From the NCBI GenBank assembly GCA_034428935.1, contig DAOUHB010000165.1, forward strand, positions 1-64,000: a stretch of 64,000 nucleotides of DNA, given 5' to 3'. The notes beneath the pieces were generated by a model. The model did not search any database. It was given only the letters and a program-made list of their open reading frames with translations, and was not told the origin of the DNA. Positions 35,449-44,525 of the stretch are shown here, in pieces. Position 1 is the stretch's first letter; every line of letters starts with the position of its first letter. Made by a program: the position numbers and the translations under genes. The stretch comes from JAAYZQ01 sp034428935 (GTDB lineage Bacteria; Chloroflexota; Anaerolineae; JAAYZQ01).

Positions 35449-38124
35449 TCACCCGGGCGGTCGGGACGCGATGAAGCCATGCAGGGCTTGCAGCGCCGCG
35501 GCGGCGAGCACGGCCCACGGCGCAACGCCGGCCAGCACGCGGGCGGTGGGCAGCAGCAGCGTCCAGGCACCGGCGGGCACAAGGTAATCCGCCCCGCGCC
35601 AGGGCATCTCGGCGCCGCTCGCCGGCAGCAGGGAATCGCCCAGGAGCAGCGGCGTGAGGAGCGCCGCCAGCCCCAGCAGCAAGACGACGGCGGCCAGGGG
35701 AGAGTCCAGGGGCCCGCCACCGTGCGCTGCCCGCCGGGCGTGCCAGGCGTAGGCGGCGCTGAGCAGCCCCACACAGAGCAGCAGCGGGATGAGGAGCAGG
35801 TTCGACAGCCAGTCGATCAAGGCCGGCGCCGAGGACGAGGTCCACGCCAGATCGCGGATGAGCAACAGGGATCCGGCGGCGACGAACCCCACCAGCACGA
35901 GGGCGGCGACACGCCAGTAGACCCGCGGCCGGACGGGGAGGGCCGCCAGCAGGCCCATCCCGTAGACGATGGCCAGGTAGGGCAGGGACGAGGGCGGCAG
36001 TAGGACCCGGGTCACCTGCCACGACGCGAACCCCTGGCGCGAGGCGTACAGGATGGAAGTGCCGACCATGACCCCCAGGACCAGTGCCAGGTGCGCGCCG
36101 CCCATGGCCGCCAGCCAGCGGGGCCGGCGGTAGAGCACCCCGACCAGGCAGAAGGCCAGGGCCACCACGAGATTGCCCAGCAGCGCGATCCCCGCCTCAT
36201 AGTCCCGGTAGGTAGCGTACTCGGCCCCCGCCAGGTCGGTGAGCAGATGAGCCTGCATCAGGGCCAGGGCCGCCAGCAGGGGTAGCGCCAGCCGGGCAAG
36301 GCTGCCGAACGCCCGGCTGCGGGCGAAAAAGAAAAGGAACGTGCCGGCCACGGCGATGGCAGCATAGACCCACACGCCCCAGCGGTTGAGCGGGTAGCCG
36401 CCGGCGCGCAGTCCAAAGCCCACCAGGTCGGCGGCGGCCAGCAGGTGCGCCAGGAGTAGCAGGCCGGCCGCGGTGTGGGGCAGCAGCGCCACAACCTGCC
36501 GGGCCAGGGCCGCCGGTTCCGCGTCCAGGCGCCGCACGCGCCAGGCGGCGACGCCGAGGAGCGCCGCGCCACCCAGGAGGCCAAGTAGCCAGGGCTGTAA
36601 CCGCCGCGCCTGCCGCGCCTCCCAGGTTTCATTCGCCGCCGGCCCGTAGACGTCGTCGAGGCGGTTCGCGCCGGCCAGCACCTCGCGCAAGACGCCGCGG
36701 AGCGCCTCGTACCCTTCCGCATCGGGACCGCTCTCCAGCATCCGGTCCAGCAGGCCCACGCCTTCCCTCAGGCCGGTGCGCAGGGCCAGCACCTCCGAGC
36801 GGAGGGCCTGCCGTTCCGCGTCGCCAGGTGCTGCCCAGGCGATGCGCTCCTCCGTCCAGGCGTCCAGGCGCAGGGCCAGGCGCTCGGTCGCCTGTTGCAG
36901 CGCGCCCCGCCGCCCCTCCCAGGCGATGCGCTCCACATCCAGGCCGGAGGGAGCACCGGCCAGCTCTTCCACCACGGACAGCAAGAAGGCCAGGTTGTCC
37001 TCGGCATAGAGGGGCGCCGGCTGCCCCTCGTCCGCCTCGTCGGAGACGGTGCGCCTGCCGTCCACCAGCCGGGGCAGGCCCAGCACGGCGACGCGCCCCC
37101 GGCCGATGGGTTCCACCACGAGGGCATCCTGGCCGTCCACCTCGGCCCACGACTCGCCGCTCGACGAGCGCAGCGGCTGGAAGCGGTGCTGGGCAGCCAG
37201 CGAGTAGGACAGGCGGCCCAGCCGGCCCGTCGCCGGGTGGAGCGCGCCGTCTTGCCAGATGACGGCCTGACCCGCGTCGGTCTCGAACCCGAGGATGGAC
37301 AGCGCCTCAAAGTGGCAGTTGTAGGTCGGATCGAGGACAAACAGCGCCTGCCCGCCCCCCGCGACAAATTCCCGGACCGTAGCCGCCTCCTCCGAAGTCA
37401 GGTTGAAATCGTACTCGGTAAAGCCAACGTCCACGCTGCCACCGGACGCATAGCAGCCGGTCCAGGGGACGATGAGCAGGTCGACGCCCGCCAGCTCGTT
37501 AGCGGTGATGGGCGGTGGCGCGGGGATCCTGCCGCCGGGCACGGCATGGAGGCCGCCTCGGGCAAAGCGATGCCGGACCCGGTACTCGCCCTCGCCAAGC
37601 AGGGTGTACAGGTCGGGTGGCGGCCAGGGCTCGGCCGGACTGAGGCCGCTGCGTGGGCCGTTGTCCACCAGGATAAGCGGCGATCCAGCCGATTCCGCAA
37701 CGGCAGCCGCCGGTCTACGAGTGGGCGTCGGAACCGGTGTGGGCTCCGGTGTAGGCGGCGCCGCAGCGGGGGTCGAGAAGGCCTCTTGGCCTGGAGCGCG
37801 GCCCAGCAGCGCCGACAGGGCCAGGGACAGGGACAGGACCAAAAGGGCGGCGGCGGCCACGCCCAAGGCGTTGGACAGCCGGACGCGCCAGGCTTGCCCG
37901 CCGGCTCCACGCCGGGCCTGGTCCAGCACGGCTTGCTGCCGCGCCGGCTCGAGGCCGGACCGGGGCAGCGCCGCCGCCATGCTCTCCTGCGCCCGAAAGT
38001 CACGGGCCAGGGCGGCGCACGCGGCGCATGTCCCCAGGTGGGCCTCCACCCGGGCCCGCCCGCCGTCGCTCCACTCGCGGGGCGCAACCGCCAACAGCAG
38101 CCGCACCTGTCTGCACTCGCTCAC
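35449..38124 (-). CDS. Zinc-finger anti-sigma factor fused to a large multi-pass membrane protein
   Basis: About 891 residues. The cytoplasmic zinc-binding anti-sigma domain has His29-x3-Cys33-x2-Cys36. A membrane helix follows (about 87-109), then a Pro/Thr linker, an extracytoplasmic domain resembling DUF4350-type glutamine-amidotransferase-like folds (LILVDNGPRSGL..., FVAGGGQALFVLDP), and from about 500 onward many hydrophobic helices (roughly nine). The GTG start at 38124 is chosen because GGGAGGG precedes it and it overlaps the sigma stop as GTGA. An ATG 15 bp upstream is the alternative. It is probably the anti-sigma partner of the adjacent ECF factor, with a far bigger sensor part than usual. 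Confidence 0.75.
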   Translation of the reverse strand: MSECRQVRLLLAVAPREWSDGGRARVEAHLGTCAACAALARDFRAQESMAAALPRSGLEPARQQAVLDQARRGAGGQAWRVRLSNALGVAAAALLVLSLSLALSALLGRAPGQEAFSTPAAAPPTPEPTPVPTPTRRPAAAVAESAGSPLILVDNGPRSGLSPAEPWPPPDLYTLLGEGEYRVRHRFARGGLHAVPGGRIPAPPPITANELAGVDLLIVPWTGCYASGGSVDVGFTEYDFNLTSEEAATVREFVAGGGQALFVLDPTYNCHFEALSILGFETDAGQAVIWQDGALHPATGRLGRLSYSLAAQHRFQPLRSSSGESWAEVDGQDALVVEPIGRGRVAVLGLPRLVDGRRTVSDEADEGQPAPLYAEDNLAFLLSVVEELAGAPSGLDVERIAWEGRRGALQQATERLALRLDAWTEERIAWAAPGDAERQALRSEVLALRTGLREGVGLLDRMLESGPDAEGYEALRGVLREVLAGANRLDDVYGPAANETWEARQARRLQPWLLGLLGGAALLGVAAWRVRRLDAEPAALARQVVALLPHTAAGLLLLAHLLAAADLVGFGLRAGGYPLNRWGVWVYAAIAVAGTFLFFFARSRAFGSLARLALPLLAALALMQAHLLTDLAGAEYATYRDYEAGIALLGNLVVALAFCLVGVLYRRPRWLAAMGGAHLALVLGVMVGTSILYASRQGFASWQVTRVLLPPSSLPYLAIVYGMGLLAALPVRPRVYWRVAALVLVGFVAAGSLLLIRDLAWTSSSAPALIDWLSNLLLIPLLLCVGLLSAAYAWHARRAAHGGGPLDSPLAAVVLLLGLAALLTPLLLGDSLLPASGAEMPWRGADYLVPAGAWTLLLPTARVLAGVAPWAVLAAAALQALHGFIASRPPG

Positions 38125-38642
38125 GTCGAACCCTCCCATTCCACGCCGCCGGCCTCTTTCAGTGCCGCCCGGCACTTTTCCCGGGCGCGGAACAGGCGCA
38201 CCTTGACCGCCGCCCGGCTGATGCCCAGCACCTCGCCGATCTCGGCCGTGGACAGGCCCTCGGAGAGGTGCAGGAGGAGGGGGACGCGATACCCGGGCGC
38301 CAGCCGGGCCAGGGCGGCCTGGAGCGCCAGCCGGTTGGCCACGCCCTGGGCCGGGCCGGGGGTACGCAGCGCCGGGTCGTCGTCGCGGTCCAGGAGCGGC
38401 ACCCAGCGCACCAGCCGCGCCCGCCGGAACTGGTCGTTGGCGGCGTTGGTGGCGATGCGGTACAGCCAGGCCTTCGGATGCTCCACGCGCACGCCGCGCG
38501 CCAGGGCGCGATAGGCCCGCAAAAAGGTCTCCTGGGCCAGCTCCTGGCCCCGTCCCTCGTCGCCCAGCAGGTTCGTCAGGTAGGCGGTGATGGCCCGCTG
38601 GTATTCGTGGAACAGGGCCTCGAACTCGGCATCGAGCGTCAA
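38121..38642 (-). CDS. ECF-family RNA polymerase sigma factor
   Basis: About 173 residues. Region 2 includes EALFHEYQRAITAYLTNLLGDEG and the helix AQETFLRAYRALAR; region 4 includes YRVPLLLHLSEGLSTAEIGEVLG and the recognition helix SRAAVKVRLFRAREKC. No in-frame ATG precedes the domain; a TTG at 38642 behind GGAGG is the best start. The stop overlaps the anti-sigma gene start, so the two proteins are made together. A ~75 bp gap separates it from the small membrane protein upstream. Confidence 0.88.
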   Translation of the reverse strand: MTLDAEFEALFHEYQRAITAYLTNLLGDEGRGQELAQETFLRAYRALARGVRVEHPKAWLYRIATNAANDQFRRARLVRWVPLLDRDDDPALRTPGPAQGVANRLALQAALARLAPGYRVPLLLHLSEGLSTAEIGEVLGISRAAVKVRLFRAREKCRAALKEAGGVEWEGST

Positions 38643-38718
38643 TGGCGTCGTTTCCTCCCGATATGGAGACGAGCGAGGATGGCTATCGGTTACAGGAGTG
38701 TGGCACGGTGCCCATCGT

Positions 38719-39270
38719 CTATTCGCCCACGACGATGACGTCCTCCGGCCCATAGATGTGGCGCACGACAGCGGCCACCCACTGCCCGTCCGGCGAGGCC
38801 AGGCCATCGACGCGCACCTCCAGGCGGCGCACATTGGGCTCGGCGTCGGCGGGCCACACCCGCGGCGAGCGGACCCACTCCAGGAGCGACTCGCGCGGCA
38901 CGACCTGCCGGGACAGGTTCGGGGGCACACCTGCCGGGCGTGGCCGGCCCCGCCGGTCCGGATCGTAGGCCCAGACCTGGGAGACCTGGGAATCGCGCTT
39001 GCGGCAGCTCTCCCGGTAGTAGAGCTGTCCGCCCTCGGCCCAGCCGAGGAGCTCGTACTCGCAGGGGCGCATCTCGAAGAACATCTGATAGCTCTTGACC
39101 AGGCTGCCTGCCGGGCCGGGCCGCGTGGGCCAGGCCATGTCATAGCCGCGCGCGGCGACGACGGCCGGCTGGTAGCGGTACACGGCAAACGCGGTCAGGA
39201 CGCAGGCCAGGCTGCACGCCCCGAAGGCAAACACGGCGACGAGGATGACGATCTTGGCTGTTTTGGACAC
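38719..39270 (-). CDS. Hypothetical membrane-anchored protein
   Basis: About 183 residues: an N-terminal membrane helix (KIVILVAVFAFGACSLACVLTAF, near 5-27) followed by an extracytoplasmic domain rich in Arg and Pro, with one conserved-looking end (PDGQWVAAVVRHIYG). No family recognised. The GTG at 39270 has AGGAGA upstream. It lies between the lipoprotein genes and the sigma factor on the same strand and probably belongs to the same envelope operon. Confidence 0.65.
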   Translation of the reverse strand: MSKTAKIVILVAVFAFGACSLACVLTAFAVYRYQPAVVAARGYDMAWPTRPGPAGSLVKSYQMFFEMRPCEYELLGWAEGGQLYYRESCRKRDSQVSQVWAYDPDRRGRPRPAGVPPNLSRQVVPRESLLEWVRSPRVWPADAEPNVRRLEVRVDGLASPDGQWVAAVVRHIYGPEDVIVVGE

Positions 39271-39312
39271 GACTTCTCCTTTCAAATCCGGATGGCCGGG
39301 CCAACGCGGCGA

Positions 39313-39445
39313 TCACGGGTCCGGCAGACCAAAAGTCAACAAGAACGAGCCCACGATCTTGTCCACAATGGCCTGGACATCCGGGGGAATGTCGACGGCG
39401 TCGTAATCCGGGCCAACGCTATCCAGGCTCAGGGTAAAGATCAGG
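39313..39445 (-). pseudogene. Displaced C-terminal coding segment of the beta-propeller lipoprotein
   Basis: In the +1 register relative to the main lipoprotein frame, this stretch encodes a normal-looking end (GLIFTLSLDSVGPDYDAV, then DKIVGSFLLTFGLPDP) before a stop at 39313. The main frame instead ends with a short odd tail at 39419. This looks like a frameshift near 39440-39450, either real or a sequence error. Confidence 0.6.
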
Positions 39446-41329
39446 CCATTGCGTGTACAGCTCCTCGCGGATGACCTGCCCCGACGAGAGCGCCTGGCTG
39501 TAGTCGTCCAGCAGCTCACGCATGGCATCGTCCACGCCATCGGCGTCGTAGGCCAGCATCTGGTCCCAGCCGCAGCCCCCGTAGAAGCAGGTGGGATCGG
39601 GCAGGCCGGTGAGGAGAAGCCTGTCGCTCTTGCCGTCCAGCCTCACGACGCGCACGTCGGTGTAGCCGTCGTGCTGCCGGGTGTAGAGCAGCCGGGCATC
39701 GCCCATGTCGCCCAGGTGCGGCGCGGGGGACCACCGCGGCCAGCCGTCCATACAGGCAGCCCCCGCGCCGGGATCCGTCACGGCGCGGCTGTCGCCACTC
39801 TCCGAGTCCACGACGTGGATGGCCCGTCCTTCCAGCATCCGCTCCAGCGCCTCGCCGCTGCCCTCGGCATCGGCCGGCACCGCGACGGCGGCATAGGCCA
39901 GCAGCCTGCCATCCGGCGACCAGGCGGGCTCAAAGACCGACAGCCCCTCGCCGGTCAGGGCCCGCAGATCGCCGGTGGTCACGTCCAACAGGGTCAGGCG
40001 GTTGGGGTCGCTCAGGTAGCGGCTGCTCCCCTCGGCCAGGGCCAGCAGCCCCGGCAGGGAGGGGTGCCAGGCGTGGGACTCGGGCGTGAGGAGCATGGAC
40101 GCGCCCAGGTCCCGGACCTCGCCCGTGCCGGCGTCGATGGCCACGAGAGGAACACCCCACGACCAGGCCGAATTGGCCAACATGCCCCGGCCTGCCAGGA
40201 GCAAGGAGGTGCCGGGTGCCCAGTCCACGAGTTGGTAATAGGCCTCCTGCACGTCGTCGCTCAGGCGCCAGGTGATGGTCTCGGCGTTCCCATCCGCCCG
40301 CCCGATGTGCAGCACCTGCTCGCCCTCACCCGCTTCGGCCAACTGGTCCAGGCTGGGGGTCCAGGCCAGCCGGCCGCCGGCCGCCCAGAGGACGCGGCCC
40401 CGGCCATTCGCCCCCAGGCTGCCCGCGGGCAGGACGGTCCGTGCCTCACCGGCCGGGAGCGGCACGGCCTGGAGCGCCCCATCCGCGGCCGGGACGGCCA
40501 GCCAGTCGACGGCGCCAAAGAAGGCATCCGGCGGCGCCCAGAATGGCTCCGCGGGCAGGCCCGTCAGCTCCTTGACCGCCGTCCCGTCAAAGGAGTAGAC
40601 CGTGAAATGGCCCTCGACCTGGCGGGTCAACAGGTGCTCGCCCGAAGGCGACCAGCCCGCCAGGCTCGAGGCCTCCTCGCCCAGCACCTGGAGTTCTTTG
40701 TTCTCCAGGTCGATGGCGTTGGGGTGGCCGTCGAGCCCGGGCCGCGGATCGACAAAGGCCAGGCGCGCGCCGGCCATGGGCTCGACGTTGGACCCGCAGT
40801 TCAGCCCGGGGTACACCTGGTGGCAACTGATGACGAACTCCGTGCCGGTGTACGGCGTGCCGGCGGTCACCGGCGGGGACGGCTGAGCCAAGGTGATGGA
40901 CTCTGCCAGCTGGGGCTGCTCCTCCACTTTCTCCGGGGACGGAACCGGCGTTGCCGCCAGAGAGGGTACCGGCGATGGGGCGTGCGAGGAGGGCGAAGGC
41001 GCCGCACGTGCCGCCCGGTCAGCATAGTAGGCCTGGCAGTTTGGTCGCACACCCCGCAGGTAGATTCGCTCACAGATGGCCGGGTCGTCCGCGGCCTCGT
41101 AGACGGCCTGCAGGCACATATCGTCGATGGCGATGCCCGCCAGGCGGCAGACGTCAGGGTTCAGGGTCTCGACGGCGTGGCGCTCGATGCAGTCGTACTC
41201 CTTCCCACAGGCCGCCCTGGCCGCCCGCACCTCGGGGTCCTGCTCCCAGGCTTCGGGGCCGCAGGCGACCAGCAGCAGGGCCAGCACCAGGATCAGCAGG
41301 ACAGTTCCCAAGCTGCGAACGCCGTCCAC
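39419..41329 (-). CDS. Beta-propeller-like (WD40/TolB-type) lipoprotein, C-terminus probably frameshifted
   Basis: About 636 residues. The lipoprotein signal ends in LLLVAC (Cys23). A Cys-rich 80-residue segment follows (six or so Cys, CGKEYDCIERHAVE...), then a Ser/Pro linker, then repeated propeller blades with motifs such as SLAGWSPSGEHLL and EPAWSPDGRLLAYAAV. The GTG start at 41329 is set by GAGAGGAGG. The real C-terminus seems to continue in another frame to 39313. The gene lies in an envelope operon with another lipoprotein and the ECF pair; function unknown beyond a surface scaffold or sensor role. Confidence 0.75.
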   Translation of the reverse strand: MDGVRSLGTVLLILVLALLLVACGPEAWEQDPEVRAARAACGKEYDCIERHAVETLNPDVCRLAGIAIDDMCLQAVYEAADDPAICERIYLRGVRPNCQAYYADRAARAAPSPSSHAPSPVPSLAATPVPSPEKVEEQPQLAESITLAQPSPPVTAGTPYTGTEFVISCHQVYPGLNCGSNVEPMAGARLAFVDPRPGLDGHPNAIDLENKELQVLGEEASSLAGWSPSGEHLLTRQVEGHFTVYSFDGTAVKELTGLPAEPFWAPPDAFFGAVDWLAVPAADGALQAVPLPAGEARTVLPAGSLGANGRGRVLWAAGGRLAWTPSLDQLAEAGEGEQVLHIGRADGNAETITWRLSDDVQEAYYQLVDWAPGTSLLLAGRGMLANSAWSWGVPLVAIDAGTGEVRDLGASMLLTPESHAWHPSLPGLLALAEGSSRYLSDPNRLTLLDVTTGDLRALTGEGLSVFEPAWSPDGRLLAYAAVAVPADAEGSGEALERMLEGRAIHVVDSESGDSRAVTDPGAGAACMDGWPRWSPAPHLGDMGDARLLYTRQHDGYTDVRVVRLDGKSDRLLLTGLPDPTCFYGGCGWDQMLAYDADGVDDAMRELLDDYSQALSSGQVIREELYTQWPDLYPEPG

Positions 41330-41345
41330 GGTTGGGCCTCCTCTC

Positions 41346-41705
41346 TCATCCACTGCCCTCAGCTCTCCCGGCCCGGGTCGCCGATGACCAGGCCCAGGCC
41401 AGGCCGTCACCATAGGCGGCCACGGTGAACAGCGTGTATCCCCGCTGGATCAGGTCGCGACGGCCAGGGTCGGTCCAGTGGGTCGCTACCAGCGCGGCGA
41501 CGACCAGGCACAGCGCCAGGACAAGCTGCACCCTGGCAGGCAGAGCGTGCTCGATCCTCCCGTCTTGCTGCCGGCGCTGCCACAGGGCGACCGCTCCCAG
41601 GACACCCCACAGGATGGCGAACCAGGGAGTGATAAACTGCCCGTCCGAAAATGCCAGGTACAGGCCCCACAGAAACACGAGGACTGCCATTACCTTGAAT
41701 CGCAT
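41346..41705 (-). CDS. Small hypothetical membrane protein
   Basis: About 119 residues with three predicted membrane helices (VMAVLVFLWGLYLAF, PWFAILWGVLGAVALW, VQLVLALCLVVAALVATH) and a short charged C-terminus. No family recognised. The ATG at 41705 is preferred over a GTG nine bases upstream because GGAGG stands at a better distance. The gene overlaps no neighbour but is separated from those on both sides by only a few bases, so it is clearly in the operon. Confidence 0.65.
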   Translation of the reverse strand: MRFKVMAVLVFLWGLYLAFSDGQFITPWFAILWGVLGAVALWQRRQQDGRIEHALPARVQLVLALCLVVAALVATHWTDPGRRDLIQRGYTLFTVAAYGDGLAWAWSSATRAGRAEGSG

Positions 41706-41710
41706 CAGAT

Positions 41711-43261
41711 TCACCCTCCTCTCCTTGCCGGCGTGGGCGGCGGCGCCAGGGTCGGAGGAGCGGGGCTGGCGGTGGGTGGTCCGGGAGCCGGCGCTGGGGG
41801 GCAGCTGCCTTCCGGAGACTCCACGCCCGCAGCGATGGCCACCAGCTCGTCCAGGCTCAACGCCGCCACGGGGACGCGCAGCTCAAGGCCGAAGTCGCCG
41901 CACTTCCAGTCGATCAGCCACGCGCCCGCACGCTGAACGGCATAGCCGGTCACCCCTCCAACCGCCACGACGCGGGCCTCCGTCTCGTAGCGCGCTCCGC
42001 CCCAGCCAAAGCCGGCGTAGGGCTCGGCGGTGGCCTGCTGGCTCAGCTCCAGCCAGCCGCCATCTGCCAGGCCGTAGGCCAACACGGCGTCGCCCCAGCC
42101 CCGGGGCTCATGGGCCGTGGTTTCGACCCGCACCTCTTCGAGCCGGGCGCCGGCCGGCAGGAATGAAGGGCGGTAGAGAGGGTAGGCCAGCGATGCCTGG
42201 GCGGCTTCTATGGAAGAGAATCCCTGGCGCAGCGGCAATTCATGCGCCAGGGCCATGCAGCGGGCCGCGCTCGTGCCGGGCACGGTTGCCGTGGCGACCG
42301 CCGTGACGTAGCCGGGTGCCGCAACCCAGGCACGCAGGCAGATCTCGCTCGCCGGGTCCCACTCGTTCTCGTGCCAGGCAGCCGACCACTGGCCGCCGGG
42401 GCTGTGGCGCAGCGGGCCGGCGGTAGCCGAGCCGTAGGACGTGATCTCTTGATAGCCTCGCAGCGGCCCGGGCGGCACCCGGCCGTTCTCGTCAGTTACG
42501 CTCAGGTGCCAGCCCTCGTGGTCGGCCAGGAGGGTGGCCACCAGGTGCTGTGAAGGGCCGGGCTGGACGATGCGCAGGGGAATGGGCCCGGCCTCTAACG
42601 GCAGCCAGAGGTTGTCGGGTCCCCGCGGTGTACCGGGGTCGGGGCGGCTGAAGCGCACCTCGGCCCACAGCAGATAGCCCGGGCCCGGACCGTTGCTGAT
42701 GCCAGGCGGGACCTGAAAGCCCGCGGTGTCCGTCAGCACCTGGCCGGGGGCCAGCTCTACGGGAAACGTGCGGCGCCACCCGGGAAACGAGGCCGGCACC
42801 CAGGGCCAGGGATCAGGCGGCTGCCCTCGCTCATCCAGCAACGACAAAGAGGCGAGCCCGGGGGAAGCGCTTTGCACAAAGAGCGGCTCCAGGCCGTCGT
42901 TGCGCACGGCTACCGCGGCCTGGCCTGCCTCACCGGCCAGGTACAGGTCGGAGGGCAGGCGGATCTCCAGGGAGAGCCCACCTCGCCGGGCCGTTGCCAG
43001 CGAGGGTTGGCCGGTCTGCACCTGTACGGGCACTGCGGTGGGAAAGGGCGAAGCGGTAGCGCGGCTGAGGATGGAGGCCCGGCGATCTGCGTCCTGGGTG
43101 GCGTACGCGCCCTCCGGGACGGCCGCCGTGGACGTGGGCATGGGGACGGCAGTGGGCGCCGCCGCGGGAGGCCCGGTAGAGACGGGCACTGGTGAGCACG
43201 CTCCGAGGACCAGCAGGCCCAGGACCACGAGCCGGCCAATTGGCCACCACCAATTGTTCAC
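41711..43261 (-). CDS. Large hypothetical lipoprotein
   Basis: About 516 residues. The lipoprotein signal ends in LVLGAC (Cys22) and is followed by a Pro/Thr/Ala-rich linker. The middle contains beta-rich segments (LSLEIRLPSDLYLAGEAG) like an Ig-type or intracellular-proteinase-inhibitor fold. The C-terminal part has a block resembling DUF4367-type domains (AYPLYRPSFLPAGARLEEV). The end is again Pro-rich. The GTG at 43261 has GGAGGAAG upstream. As the first gene of the leftward envelope operon it is probably anchored to the outer face of the cell membrane. Function unknown. Confidence 0.7.
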   Translation of the reverse strand: MNNWWWPIGRLVVLGLLVLGACSPVPVSTGPPAAAPTAVPMPTSTAAVPEGAYATQDADRRASILSRATASPFPTAVPVQVQTGQPSLATARRGGLSLEIRLPSDLYLAGEAGQAAVAVRNDGLEPLFVQSASPGLASLSLLDERGQPPDPWPWVPASFPGWRRTFPVELAPGQVLTDTAGFQVPPGISNGPGPGYLLWAEVRFSRPDPGTPRGPDNLWLPLEAGPIPLRIVQPGPSQHLVATLLADHEGWHLSVTDENGRVPPGPLRGYQEITSYGSATAGPLRHSPGGQWSAAWHENEWDPASEICLRAWVAAPGYVTAVATATVPGTSAARCMALAHELPLRQGFSSIEAAQASLAYPLYRPSFLPAGARLEEVRVETTAHEPRGWGDAVLAYGLADGGWLELSQQATAEPYAGFGWGGARYETEARVVAVGGVTGYAVQRAGAWLIDWKCGDFGLELRVPVAALSLDELVAIAAGVESPEGSCPPAPAPGPPTASPAPPTLAPPPTPARRGG

Positions 43262-43320
43262 GGGGCTTCCTCCGTTGCCGATTGCCGTCCGCCGAACCGA
43301 TGCGCCACCTGCCGTTGCCA

Positions 43321-43361
43321 CCGTCGCGAGCGCGACGGGACAAGAACCAGCTTACATTATA
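43321..43361 (-). promoter_or_regulatory. Candidate -10 and hairpin in the leader of the envelope operon
   Basis: Reading leftward, a perfect TATAAT occurs at 43356-43361, but no good -35 lies 16-18 bp above it. A perfect CCGTCGCG/CGCGACGG hairpin follows at 43321-43338 in the leader. Confidence 0.4.
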
Positions 43362-43479
43362 GTCCAATTCAGGGCGGCTTGCCCCACGGAAAACCGACGG
43401 TTTGCCTACTAATGAGACGGTTCAGGACCGGCATAGGCTCCGGCTCTTAAGTGATGGCCGGGCACGGCCCCGGAACGCA

Positions 43480-43505
43480 AAGCCGCTGCCCTGCAGCAGC
43501 GGCTT
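43480..43505 (-). terminator. Terminator of the ABC-exporter operon
   Basis: AAGCCGCTG (43480-43488) and CAGCGGCTT (43497-43505) form a 9-bp stem with an 8-nt loop, 40 bp beyond the permease stop, followed leftward by a short T-run. Confidence 0.75.
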
Positions 43506-43544
43506 GCCCTGTTCCGAAAGACAACCGGTATTCCTTGCCGGCGA

Positions 43545-44525
43545 CTAGGCCCGTACCTCCCGCCGCTGAAACAGTACGTAGCCCAGGGCGAACAACAGGA
43601 TGGTGGCGGCGATGAGGCCCGTCAACTGCGGCCAGACCAGCAGGACGCTCTGGTGCAGGGGCAGGGGCGCGCCCAGGAGAGCGCCTTGAAGCTGGATGGG
43701 CAACACCAGGCCCACAGAGCGGAGCGTCGGCTGCAGCATGGCCAGCATCACCTCGCTGTACAGCGTGTTGGGCGACAGGCGGCTGAGCATCAGCTCCAAC
43801 TGCCTCTGGGCCAGGAGCTCGCCCAACGTCCCCACGTCTACGGGCTGCAGCACCTGGGCCAGCAGGCCGGCCAGGATGGGCCAGAAGACGACAAAGAACA
43901 GCCAGACGGCAATAGCGGCCAGCGCCGCCGTGGCCGGCTGCCGGAAGACGATGGAAAAGACCATGCCCAGCGCCAGCCAGATGCCCCCGTAAAAGACCGA
44001 AGCCAGCAGGAACCACAGGATACGCCCCACCTCCTCGCCTGTCGGCGGTACACCCAGCCCGACGATGCCGGCACCGATGATGATCAGCCAGATGGCGGCC
44101 AACACCAGGGCCAGGGTGAACAGGCCGGCCAGGAACTTGCCCAGGAGGAGCGCGTCGCGGTAGATGGGTTGGGCCAGGATGCGCGACATGGTCCTGCGGC
44201 TGAACTCGCCGTTGACCGAGTCAAAGGCCAGGGCGATGGCGATGAGGGGGATGAGGAACCCAAGAAAGCCGGCGAACGCCGGGATCGGGTCCTGGGCGGT
44301 GGTGAACAGCCGCAGCAGCAGGAACGCGTCGTCGCCCCCGGCCAGGCTCTGGACGGCGGCATAGACCGTGCCCGCCGCCGTGAGTACGATGAGGACCTCC
44401 AGGATGCGCATCCGGGCGCTGGTCAGGTGATCGGCCATCTCCTTGCCGACGACGGCCCACAGGCCGGTCCAGGGTGAACCCTCTCGGGCGCGGCCACGCC
44501 GGATCGTCTCAGCTCGCGACGCCAT
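43545..44525 (-). CDS. ABC-2-type transporter permease
   Basis: 326 residues, six predicted membrane helices in the ABC-2 layout: the N-terminal helix after KEMADHLTSARMRILEV, a large extracytoplasmic loop, then a helical bundle with the FDSVNGEFSRRTMSRILAQP motif typical of this permease group, ending in LGYVLFQRREVRA. Its start overlaps the ATPase stop by 17 bp. With the ATPase and the NEW3-domain protein it forms a three-gene export or resistance system; substrate unknown. Confidence 0.88.
   Translation of the reverse strand: MASRAETIRRGRAREGSPWTGLWAVVGKEMADHLTSARMRILEVLIVLTAAGTVYAAVQSLAGGDDAFLLLRLFTTAQDPIPAFAGFLGFLIPLIAIALAFDSVNGEFSRRTMSRILAQPIYRDALLLGKFLAGLFTLALVLAAIWLIIIGAGIVGLGVPPTGEEVGRILWFLLASVFYGGIWLALGMVFSIVFRQPATAALAAIAVWLFFVVFWPILAGLLAQVLQPVDVGTLGELLAQRQLELMLSRLSPNTLYSEVMLAMLQPTLRSVGLVLPIQLQGALLGAPLPLHQSVLLVWPQLTGLIAATILLFALGYVLFQRREVRA

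Noticed and set aside
34582..36003. Several long frames running through the hairpin array in both directions
   Set aside because: They are repeats of the array units read in frame (SPTCRGRAAS-type peptides) and have no fold or start signals.
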